From Micromonospora parathelypteridis (lineage in GTDB: Bacteria; Actinomycetota; Actinomycetes; Mycobacteriales; Micromonosporaceae): a stretch of DNA of 64,000 nt. Shown here one piece after another: positions 37,010-47,149 of the stretch. Each line of letters begins with the position of its first letter. Position 1 is the stretch's first letter. Under the pieces are notes generated by a model. The model made no database searches. It was not told the origin of the DNA and worked only from the letters and a program-made list of their open reading frames with translations. Location: the NCBI RefSeq assembly GCF_014201145.1, contig NZ_JACHDP010000001.1, positions 4,650,001-4,714,000 of the forward strand, written 5' to 3'. Both the position numbers and the translations under genes were made by a program.

Positions 37010-37038
37010 TTGAAATGACGGGTCGGCGCCGGCAGGCT
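37010..37038 (+). promoter_or_regulatory. Possible ABC exporter promoter
   Basis: TTGAAA (37010-37015), 17 bp, CAGGCT (37033-37038) gives a passable sigma-70-type promoter 35 bp before the ATG. The -10 box is imperfect. Between 36878 and 37009 I see nothing further. Confidence 0.3.
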
Positions 37039-37073
37039 GGGTTCTCCGCCACCCCCGCGTCCGGAGGACTTCC

Positions 37074-40000
37074 ATGCGCCTGCTCCGAGACCTGTGGGGC
37101 ACCTCGCCACGCCGTATGACGGTTGTGGCAATCCTGATCCTGCTCGGTGCCGCCGGCCAGGCGGCCGCGTCGGCGCTGGCCGGTCCGGTGCTGTTGCACC
37201 GCTCGACCGGGTTCTTCGCGGTGTTGGCCGCGGCGCTGGTCGCCGCGGTGCTCACCGACTTCGCGGTGAGTCTGCTGATGGCCGGCCTGACCGCCGACTG
37301 GTCCGCTGAGGTGCGGCGGCGGCTCTGCCGGGTGGCCCTCGGGCAGGACCTGCCCACGTTGGAGACCACTCCGGTGGGCGAGTTGCTCGACCGCATCGAC
37401 GGCGACGTCTACCAGGTTGCGGCTGCGGTCCGTAACGAGGGCACGCGGCTCGCGCAGGGGCTCTGCGTGGGCGTGCTGTCGGTGGCCGTCGCGCTGTTCG
37501 TCTGGTGGCCGGCGGGGATCGCGATGCTGCTGCTGACCGTGGCCCTCGCGGTGGGGCTGCGCCGGCCGACCGCCCGCATCGTCCCGGCCCGGATGGCCGA
37601 GGAGGAGGCCTGGTCGGACCTGGCCGCCGTCATGGAGGAGGCGGTGCACGGTCAGGACGACGTGCGTACCAGCCTGGCCCGGCCGTACGTGCTGCGGCTC
37701 TACGCCCGGCGGGCCGCTGCCGTCCTGTCCCGCGGCAAACGGGTCTGGGTGATGTCCGCCCAGGTGACCACGATCGCCGCCGCGACCATCCGGTGCGGCG
37801 TCGGTGCCGTGGTGCTCGGCGGCGCGTGGGCGTTGGCCAGCGGTCAGATCGACGCTGCCCGGTTGACCGCCGTGTGGTTGCTCGCGCTGGCCTTCGGCGC
37901 CACCGTCGAACACGTGAGCCGGATGGTTCCGGATCTGCAGTACGCGCTCGGCGCATGGGGCCGGGTGCTGCTGCTGGAGGACGCCCGGCAGGAACCCACA
38001 GGTGGAGCCAGCCCGACCGAGGGCGACCTGCGCATCCGCGACCTCACCTTCGGCTACCAGGTGAGCGGTCCGGAGAGCGGCCGGGGGCACGCGCTGCGTG
38101 GGGTCAGCCTCACCTTTGCGCGGGGTCGTTCCTACGCGCTCATCGGGCGAACCGGCTCGGGCAAGTCGACCATGGCGAAGGTGCTGACCCGGGCCGTCGA
38201 CGTGCCGGCAGGGTCGGTCTTCCTCGGGGGCACCGACCTGTGTGACCTCGACGTCGAGCAGCTTCGCCGGTGGGTGGCCCTGGTACCCCAGCGCACCGAG
38301 ATCCTGGCCGGCACGCTCGCCGAGAACGTCGCACTCTTCGACCCGGCGCTGCTCGACGTCGCCGAACGGGCGCTGAACGAGTTGGGCCTCGCCGGTTGGA
38401 TCGCTGAGCTGCCCGACGGGTTGGCGACCCGGCTGGGGGAGGGCGGGCACGTGCTCTCCGCCGGTCAGGAGCAACTGGTGGCGTTCGCCCGGATCCTGGT
38501 CCGGGAGCCGCACGTGGTGATCCTCGACGAGGCCACCGCGCGGCTGGACCCGGTGACCGAGGCGCGGGTGCAGCGAGCCACCGAACGGCTGCTGCGCGAC
38601 CGGATCGGCATCGTCATCGCGCACCGGCTCTCCTCGGTACGCCGCTGCGACGAGGTGGTGGTGCTGGCCGACGGTGCGGTGGTCGAGGCCGGCCCACTGG
38701 ACGCGTCTGCCCGCTTCGCCGAGCTGTTGGCGACCAGTCACGCGGCCGCGTACGCCGCTGCGCCGCAGGCAGCCCGCGCTGGCGGCGGCACGGATCTGCT
38801 GACCGGCCCGGGCCCGACGGACACCTGGCCCACCGGCGGGCGGGTCGAGCCGACGGTGGCGGACGGAGCAGTCGTGCCGGTGAAGGCGGACCCGCCGCCC
38901 CTGCCGCCGACCCCGCCGGCCCGCACGTTCCGGGAGATCCTCCGGCTCTGCGGCAACGACCCCCGGTTCGGGCTGGGGGCGATGGCCCTGTTCCTCGTGA
39001 TCATCCTGCTCGGGCTGGACGGCCCGGTGTTGCCGTGGCTCTGGGCGGATCTGGTCGACGGCGTCGGTGACCCGTACCTGCCGGCGTGGGGGATCGTGGC
39101 CGGGTTGCTGCTCACGCTGCCGGTGCCCTACTACACCGGCATCTGGTTTCCACAGTGGTGGGTGCGGCAGATGCTGCGGATCAGCCTGCGTCTGGTGCAC
39201 GGCCAGACCGGGCCGCGCCGGGTCAGCACACACACCCCGGCCGAGGTGGTGGCGCAGGGCGGCGACACCGAGCGGGTGGTCCAACTCGCGGACAACCTGT
39301 TCGACCAGTCTGCGGCGGTGGTCCTGGCGGTTGCCATGACGGTGGTCTCCGGCAGCGTCGTACCAGCGTTGTTCTTCGTCGGCACGATGGTGGTCTCCGG
39401 GCTGGCCGCGACCCTGTTCGGGCCGAAGCTGGAGCGGTCGGCACGGGCGACCGTGTCCGCGCGGGCCGCCTTCGCCACCGCGCTGGTCTCCGTGCTGTCC
39501 TCGGCGCGGACGGTGAAGCTCGCCGGTGCGAGCGCGGCCGTGCTGCGTCACCTCGCCGACCTGGACGTGCTGCGCAGTGACCGCCAGCGCCGGGAGATCT
39601 CGGCGCAGGTGTGGGCGCGTTCCACCCCGTCGGTGGCCAGCGGTCTGTTGCCGATCGGCGCGTGGGCGCTCTACCTGAACGGCTCGCTCTCCGCCGGGGC
39701 GGTGCTGGTGGCCGTGTCCACGTTGGGCGCGGCCCGCTGGTTCGCCTGGACCACCGCTTCGTTGATCTCCCAGCTGCCCTCGGCACGGGTCTGGACGCGG
39801 CGCACGGCGGCGATGACCGGAGTGGGCGCGTACTCCGCGGCGGTTGCGGCGGTGGACCTGGCCGCCGGGACGGCTCCCGCGCCGACGCCACCGCCGCGGC
39901 ATCCGCTGCGCCGGCTGGAGTTGCGCGGCTTCGGGGTGGTGCACTCCGACGGCATGGTGGCCGTCCGTGACGTGAACCTGACCGTGCAGCGGGGGCAGTT

Positions 40001-40589
40001 GGTGCTGGTCGTCGGGCCGGTGGGGTCGGGCAAGTCCTCGTTGCTGCGGGCGTTGGCCGGGATCGTGCACCACACCGGCGAGCTGACCTGGAACGGCGAC
40101 CCGGTCACCGAGCCGGAGCTGTTCCTACGCCCCAACCAGGTCGGCTACGTCGGCCAGTTGCCTCGGGTGCTCTCCGGCACGGTGGCCGACAACATCGCGC
40201 TGGGCCACCAGGTGGACGCGGCCGGCGCGGTCAGCACCGCCCAGCTCGACCATGACCTGGCCGCTGCCGGCGGTGGGCTGGGTCTGCTCATCGGGCACAA
40301 GGGCACCCGGCTCTCCGGTGGGCAGCTGCAGCGGTTGGCGCTGGCTCGGGCGTTGGCTCCGCGTACCGAATTGCTGGTCGCCGACGACGTGTCGTCGGCG
40401 CTCGACGTCACCACCGAGCTGGCGCTCTGGCAGGCGTTGCGCGGACACGGGGTGACCGTCGTCGGCTCGACCGCGAAGCGTGCCGCGCTGGTCCGCGCCG
40501 ACCACGTGGTGGTGCTGCTCGGCGGCACGGTGGCGGCCCAGGGCACCTGGCAGGACCTGGAGGGCGACTGGTCGCACCTGGCCGGTTGA
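37074..40589 (+). CDS. Fused double ABC exporter (TMD-NBD-TMD-NBD)
   Basis: The 1171-residue chain contains two ABC exporter halves. The first TMD is at about 10-300 and the first NBD at about 320-560. A Pro-rich linker (about 570-620) leads to the second TMD (about 625-915) and second NBD (about 940-1170). NBD1 has Walker A GRTGSGKST, signature LSAGQ, Walker B VVILDEA and an H-loop IAHRLSS. NBD2 has Walker A GPVGSGKSS, signature LSGGQLQ, Walker B LLVADDV with Asp instead of the catalytic Glu, and no His in the H-loop (VVGSTAKRA). This is one canonical and one degenerate ATP site. Substrate unknown. ATG 37074 follows GGAGG. Confidence 0.9.
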   Translation: MRLLRDLWGTSPRRMTVVAILILLGAAGQAAASALAGPVLLHRSTGFFAVLAAALVAAVLTDFAVSLLMAGLTADWSAEVRRRLCRVALGQDLPTLETTPVGELLDRIDGDVYQVAAAVRNEGTRLAQGLCVGVLSVAVALFVWWPAGIAMLLLTVALAVGLRRPTARIVPARMAEEEAWSDLAAVMEEAVHGQDDVRTSLARPYVLRLYARRAAAVLSRGKRVWVMSAQVTTIAAATIRCGVGAVVLGGAWALASGQIDAARLTAVWLLALAFGATVEHVSRMVPDLQYALGAWGRVLLLEDARQEPTGGASPTEGDLRIRDLTFGYQVSGPESGRGHALRGVSLTFARGRSYALIGRTGSGKSTMAKVLTRAVDVPAGSVFLGGTDLCDLDVEQLRRWVALVPQRTEILAGTLAENVALFDPALLDVAERALNELGLAGWIAELPDGLATRLGEGGHVLSAGQEQLVAFARILVREPHVVILDEATARLDPVTEARVQRATERLLRDRIGIVIAHRLSSVRRCDEVVVLADGAVVEAGPLDASARFAELLATSHAAAYAAAPQAARAGGGTDLLTGPGPTDTWPTGGRVEPTVADGAVVPVKADPPPLPPTPPARTFREILRLCGNDPRFGLGAMALFLVIILLGLDGPVLPWLWADLVDGVGDPYLPAWGIVAGLLLTLPVPYYTGIWFPQWWVRQMLRISLRLVHGQTGPRRVSTHTPAEVVAQGGDTERVVQLADNLFDQSAAVVLAVAMTVVSGSVVPALFFVGTMVVSGLAATLFGPKLERSARATVSARAAFATALVSVLSSARTVKLAGASAAVLRHLADLDVLRSDRQRREISAQVWARSTPSVASGLLPIGAWALYLNGSLSAGAVLVAVSTLGAARWFAWTTASLISQLPSARVWTRRTAAMTGVGAYSAAVAAVDLAAGTAPAPTPPPRHPLRRLELRGFGVVHSDGMVAVRDVNLTVQRGQLVLVVGPVGSGKSSLLRALAGIVHHTGELTWNGDPVTEPELFLRPNQVGYVGQLPRVLSGTVADNIALGHQVDAAGAVSTAQLDHDLAAAGGGLGLLIGHKGTRLSGGQLQRLALARALAPRTELLVADDVSSALDVTTELALWQALRGHGVTVVGSTAKRAALVRADHVVVLLGGTVAAQGTWQDLEGDWSHLAG

Positions 40590-40631
40590 CACCTCGGGCG
40601 GCTACCCAGTGCGGCAGCCGCCCGAGGTGTC
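40588..40631. terminator. Bidirectional terminator
   Basis: GACACCTCGGGCGGCT and AGCCGCCCGAGGTGTC are perfect 16-bp arms with a 12-nt loop, between the convergent ABC exporter and old yellow enzyme genes. Confidence 0.85.
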
Positions 40632-40637
40632 CCTACT

Positions 40638-41774
<1,137 letters not shown>

Positions 41775-43079
41775 TCAGGCAGGGACAGGACTGAGCTCGG
41801 GCCGGGTCTCCGCGACCGGCTCCGGCTCGGTCAGGTCGCGCTGACCGGCGGACTCGTACGCGACCCGGTCGAGAGTGCCCTCGCGGGCGGACACGACGAT
41901 CGGCACCAGCGCCTGTCCGGCCACGTTGGTGGCGGTGCGCATCATGTCCAGGATCGGGTCGATGGCCAGCAGCAGACCGGCACCGGCCAGCGGCAGACCC
42001 AACGTGCTGAGGGTCAGGGTGAGCATCACGGTCGCGCCGGTCAGACCGGCGGTCGCCGCCGAGCCGACCACCGAGACGAACGCGATCAGCAGGTAGTCGC
42101 CGATGCCGAGGTGCACGCCGAAGACCTGGGCCACGAAGATCGCGGCCAGCGCCGGGTAGATGGCGGCGCAGCCGTCCATCTTCGTGGTCGCGCCGAAGGG
42201 CACCGCGAACGAGGCGTACTCGCGGGGAACGCCGAGACGCTCGACGGAGCGCTGGGTCACCGGCATGGTCCCGACCGAGGAACGGGACACGAAGGCCAGC
42301 TCGATCGCCGGCCAGGCGCCGGCGAAGAAGCGCAGCGGGTTGAGGCGGCCGGCGAGGACCAGCACCAGCGGGTAGAGCACGAACAGCACGATGGCGCAGC
42401 CGATGTAGACGGCGGTGGTGAACTTCGCGAGGGGGGCCAGCAGGTCCCAGCCGTACGAGGCGACGGCGTTGCCGATCAGGCCGAGGGTGCCGATCGGGGC
42501 GAGGCGGATGACCCACCAGAGCGCCTTCTGGACGATCGCCAGCAGGGAGCGGTTCAGCGCCACGAACGGCTCGGCGGCCTCGCCGACCAGCATGGCGGCG
42601 GCACCGAACACGAGGGCGAGGAAGACGATCTGGAGGACGTTGCCCTCGACGAACGCGCCGACCGGGTTGGTGGGCACGATGCCGGTGAGGAAGTCGGTCC
42701 ACGAGCCGGTGTTCTTCGGCGGCGTCGCGCCACCCAGGTCGAGGGTGACTCCCTTACCCGGGTTGATGATCAGGCCGAGGACGATGCCGATGCTCACCGA
42801 GATCAGCGCGGTGATGCCGAACCACATCAGGGTCTTGAGTGCGAGCCGGGCGGCGTTGGTCACGCCGCGCAGGCTGACCACGCTGACCACGATGGCGGTG
42901 AAGACAAGCGGCGGCACGGCCAGCTTGAGCAGCTGGATGAAGAGACTGCCGACGGTGTGCAGCGTGGTGGTCAGCCAGCTCAGGTCGTTGGTGCGGGCCA
43001 GGAAGCCCAGCGCGACGCCGAGCACGAGGCCGAGCAGAATCTGCACGGAGAAGGGAATCTTGCGCAGGCTGAAGGGCAT
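41775..43079 (-). CDS. Dicarboxylate/amino-acid:cation symporter (DAACS family)
   Basis: The 434-residue protein has about eight helices and the DAACS hallmarks: FVSRSSVGTMPVTQRSVE (serine-rich hairpin), GATTKMDGCAAIYPALAAIFVAQ and DPILDMMRTATNVAGQA (cation/substrate site). Members carry glutamate, aspartate or C4-dicarboxylates with Na+ or H+. I take ATG 43079 (MPFSLRKIPFS) instead of the TTG at 43091. It is a lone transport gene. Confidence 0.92.
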   Translation of the reverse strand: MPFSLRKIPFSVQILLGLVLGVALGFLARTNDLSWLTTTLHTVGSLFIQLLKLAVPPLVFTAIVVSVVSLRGVTNAARLALKTLMWFGITALISVSIGIVLGLIINPGKGVTLDLGGATPPKNTGSWTDFLTGIVPTNPVGAFVEGNVLQIVFLALVFGAAAMLVGEAAEPFVALNRSLLAIVQKALWWVIRLAPIGTLGLIGNAVASYGWDLLAPLAKFTTAVYIGCAIVLFVLYPLVLVLAGRLNPLRFFAGAWPAIELAFVSRSSVGTMPVTQRSVERLGVPREYASFAVPFGATTKMDGCAAIYPALAAIFVAQVFGVHLGIGDYLLIAFVSVVGSAATAGLTGATVMLTLTLSTLGLPLAGAGLLLAIDPILDMMRTATNVAGQALVPIVVSAREGTLDRVAYESAGQRDLTEPEPVAETRPELSPVPA

Positions 43080-43240
43080 GGATGTATCCAATTGTCCGGT
43101 CTGATCAGGGCAGGCGTGGGAACGCGGCTAGCCCGGACAGATGCCGCTAGCCTGCAGTCGGAGATCGACATACAGGCGGACGGTGAGGCCCCAGACATTG
43201 GTCATCGCTCGACGAGGCTACCCCGGCCGTGCTGGATCGC

Positions 43241-43266
43241 AAGGAGCCGTCAGCGTGAGGCTCCTT
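43241..43266 (-). terminator. Hairpin overlapping the DUF998 stop
   Basis: AAGGAGCC and GGCTCCTT are perfect 8-bp arms with a 10-nt loop that includes the gene end. The rest of 43080-43240 holds the symporter promoter area, with nothing distinct. Confidence 0.5.
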
Positions 43267-43951
43267 ACAGATCTTCCAGCCGGATCTTGGCGGGGGGCCA
43301 CCGGTCCAGGGCGAGAGTGGTGGCGGTTGTAATGCCCCACACGACGGCCAGCGCGAGGATCAGTCGCTCCAGCACACCCACCACCGTGCCCCGGCCGACG
43401 ACGAGCATGGCCAGGCCGACCGTCGCGCAGAGCGGTAGGGCCACCGCGGCGGCCACGCGGGCCAGCCAGCGCACCGCCGGGCCGGCCGGCCCGGAGACGG
43501 TGAGCGTGATCATCGCGAAGACCACCGCCGCGGTCGCCGCGATGCTCGCGCCGCCGTGCACCAGATCCGCCGCCGTGGCCCGCTCGAACGGCGGCAGCGG
43601 GCACCCGGCGGAGCAGGTCACCGCCCCGGACACGGCGGTGAACACGGCACCGGTGGCAAGCAGCGCCGGCGCCGCCCACACCCCGGGCGGCAGCGCCGCG
43701 CCGACCAGCAGCAGCGCGCCAGCCAGAGCGAGGACCCCGATCCGGTACGTCGCGGCGTGTCCACTGCCGGCAATGCCCGCCTCGCTGACGTACCCGGTGA
43801 GCCCCGGACCGGGACCGGCGACCACGGCGACCGTCACCGCCACCGCACCGGCCAGCGCGCAGCCGGCGGCGGCAGACCCGGCGACCCGGCGAGCGACGTC
43901 CGCGCGGGCCTTCGGCGCGGTCGTCGTGCCGCGCCGACCCGGCTCAGCCAC
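43265..43951 (-). CDS. DUF998 family membrane protein
   Basis: The 228-residue protein has about six hydrophobic segments. The LTGYVSEAGIAGSGHAATYRIG region resembles the extracellular YVSELG motif of DUF998 proteins. The function is unknown. GTG 43951 overlaps the stop of the upstream gene by 8 bp, so it is probably translated with it. Confidence 0.75.
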   Translation of the reverse strand: MAEPGRRGTTTAPKARADVARRVAGSAAAGCALAGAVAVTVAVVAGPGPGLTGYVSEAGIAGSGHAATYRIGVLALAGALLLVGAALPPGVWAAPALLATGAVFTAVSGAVTCSAGCPLPPFERATAADLVHGGASIAATAAVVFAMITLTVSGPAGPAVRWLARVAAAVALPLCATVGLAMLVVGRGTVVGVLERLILALAVVWGITTATTLALDRWPPAKIRLEDL

Positions 43952-44909
43952 GCCCGTGCGGCGTGCTCCAGCCGGACTCGTCAGGCCCGAGCGGCACGAT
44001 GCCGCTTGGGTTGATCTCCCGGTGGGTGCCGTAGTAGTGCCGCTTGATGTGATCGAAGTCCACCGTCTCGCCGAAGCCCGGGGTCTGGAACAGGTCCCGG
44101 GCGTACGCCCAGAGCACCGGCATCTCGGTCAGCTTGTTGCGGTTGCACTTGAAGTGCCCGTGGTACGCGGCGTCGAAGCGGACCAACGTGGTGAACAGCC
44201 GCACGTCGGCCTCGGTGATCGCGTCGCCGAGCAGGTAACGCTGCCCGGCCAGCCGCTCGGAGAGCGCGTCCAGTCGGGCGAAGAGAGCCCGGAAGGCCTC
44301 GTCGTACGCCTCCTGCGAGGTGGCGAACCCGCACCGGTAGACCCCGTTGTTGACGTCGGTGTGGATCTCGGCCATCAGCGCGTCCATCTCGGGGCGCAGC
44401 GCGACCGGGTACAGATCCGGCGCGTCGGGGGCGTGCAGCCGCCGCCACTCGGTGGAGAGGTCGAGGGTGAGCTGCGGGTAGTCGTTGGTGACGACCCGGC
44501 CGGTCAGGGTGTCGACCAGCGCCGGCACGGTCACCCGGCCGGTGTAGTCCGGGTCGGTGGCCAGGTACGCCTCGGAGAGGAAGCTCACGCCGAGGACCGG
44601 GTCGAAGCCGTCCGGGTCGAGGGCGAACGCCCAGCCCCGCTCGTCCCGGATCGGGTCGACGGTGCCCAGCGAGATCGCGTCGTCCAGCCCGAGCAGGCCG
44701 CGCACGATCCGCGCCCGGTGCGCCCACGGGCAGGCGCGGCACCAGATCAGCCGGTACCGGTCGGCCTCCAGCGGCCAGCGGCCCTGCTCGTCCGGCCCGC
44801 CACCGGGCGGGGAGGTCGAGTCGGCGGTGACCCGACCGGTGAACCGGTTGGGCTGGCGGACGAACGCGCCACCGCCGCTGGTCTCTGCGCTGAACTGGGC
44901 CCGGGCCAT
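43944..44909 (-). CDS. Glutathionyl-hydroquinone reductase-like protein (GST superfamily)
   Basis: The 321-residue protein resembles the YqjG/PcpF/ECM4 group of GSTs. It has WCRACPWAHRARIVRGLLGL, with the CPWAHR active-site Cys, VPALVDTLTGRVVTNDYPQL in the thioredoxin-like domain, and ITEADVRLFTTLVRFDAAY in the helical domain. These enzymes reduce glutathionyl-hydroquinones. Actinobacteria generally use mycothiol, so a mycothiol-linked version is likely (inference). It is divergent from the thiolase gene. Confidence 0.87.
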   Translation of the reverse strand: MARAQFSAETSGGGAFVRQPNRFTGRVTADSTSPPGGGPDEQGRWPLEADRYRLIWCRACPWAHRARIVRGLLGLDDAISLGTVDPIRDERGWAFALDPDGFDPVLGVSFLSEAYLATDPDYTGRVTVPALVDTLTGRVVTNDYPQLTLDLSTEWRRLHAPDAPDLYPVALRPEMDALMAEIHTDVNNGVYRCGFATSQEAYDEAFRALFARLDALSERLAGQRYLLGDAITEADVRLFTTLVRFDAAYHGHFKCNRNKLTEMPVLWAYARDLFQTPGFGETVDFDHIKRHYYGTHREINPSGIVPLGPDESGWSTPHGRG

Positions 44910-45015
44910 GCCGCCAACCTATCCGCTGCGCGCGCGGATATCCTGGCGCCTGGCAGCCCCCGCGACCCGGTGGGCGGCCCCCACCCCCGCCGTCTGCACC
45001 CCCTAAGGACTCGCG

Positions 45016-46221
<1,206 letters not shown>

Positions 46222-46331
46222 AGTGGTCCACACCACACGACCCGCGGGTCGACCGGTGCTCGCGCGTGCCCTCGGTGCGCCCCGACGCTGGTGTCGGCCC
46301 GCGCCGCGGCGATGAACTGGGGAGCACGCTG

Positions 46332-47144
46332 ATGCCCGACGGACTGCCGACCGATATCGATCTGACCAGGCCGAGCGCGGCCCGGGTGTACGACTATTTC
46401 CTGGGTGGGGCGCACAACTTCGAGATCGACCGGCAGTTGGCCGACCAGATCGCGAGCATGACGCCGAATCTCGCCGCCACCATGCGCTCCGGCCGCGAGT
46501 TCCTCCGTCGGGCCGTACGGGTGCTGCTCGACGCCGGCATCGACCAGTTTCTCGACATCGGCTCCGGAATTCCCACCGTGGGCAACGTGCACGAGGTCGC
46601 GCAGGGGGTGAACCCCGAGGCCCGGGTGGTGTATGTCGACATCGACCCGGTGGCGGTCGCGCACAGCCGGGAGTTGCTCGCCGGCAACGAGCTGACCGGG
46701 GTCATCCACGCCGACCTGCGGGAGCCGGAGAAGATCCTCGCCGAGACCCGGCAGCTCGGGCTGATCGACTTCAGCCGGCCGATGGGCATCCTGCTGGCCG
46801 GGGTCGTGCACTTCATTCCGGACGGCGACCGGCCTGAGGAGATCCTGGCCAGCCTGCGGGCCGCTGCCGCGCCGGGCAGCTTCCTGGTCGTCTCGCACTC
46901 CACCTTCGAGGACCAACCGCAGGAGATGCTGGACGCCCAGCGGCTGTCCGCGCGGACGGCCACCGAGATAACCCTGCGCTCCCGCGCCCAGGTCACCGGC
47001 TTCTTCGGGGACTGGACGGTCCTCGAACCGGGCGTGGTGCACATGCCGCTCTGGCGTCCCGACTCACCGTCCGACGTGGACGAGCACCCGGAGCGGTTCG
47101 GCGCCTTCGGCGGCGTCGCCCGGTACGACCAGCCCGCCGGCTGA
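46332..47144 (+). CDS. SAM-dependent methyltransferase (DUF574/Methyltransf_19)
   Basis: The 270-residue protein contains the typical start VYDYFLGGAHNFEIDR of the actinobacterial DUF574 family, FLDIGSGIPTVGNVHEVAQ as the SAM-binding motif and VVYVDIDPVAVAHSR. These proteins are abundant in actinomycetes but their targets are unknown. The start is ATG 46332. The GGDEF-EAL gene starts 5 bp later, so they share an operon. Confidence 0.88.
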   Translation: MPDGLPTDIDLTRPSAARVYDYFLGGAHNFEIDRQLADQIASMTPNLAATMRSGREFLRRAVRVLLDAGIDQFLDIGSGIPTVGNVHEVAQGVNPEARVVYVDIDPVAVAHSRELLAGNELTGVIHADLREPEKILAETRQLGLIDFSRPMGILLAGVVHFIPDGDRPEEILASLRAAAAPGSFLVVSHSTFEDQPQEMLDAQRLSARTATEITLRSRAQVTGFFGDWTVLEPGVVHMPLWRPDSPSDVDEHPERFGAFGGVARYDQPAG

Positions 47145-47149
47145 TCGGA

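Noticed and set aside
36648..40073. 1141-codon open frame on the minus strand
   Set aside because: It is antisense to the ABC exporter, with low-complexity His/Arg/Gln-rich translation and no family motif.
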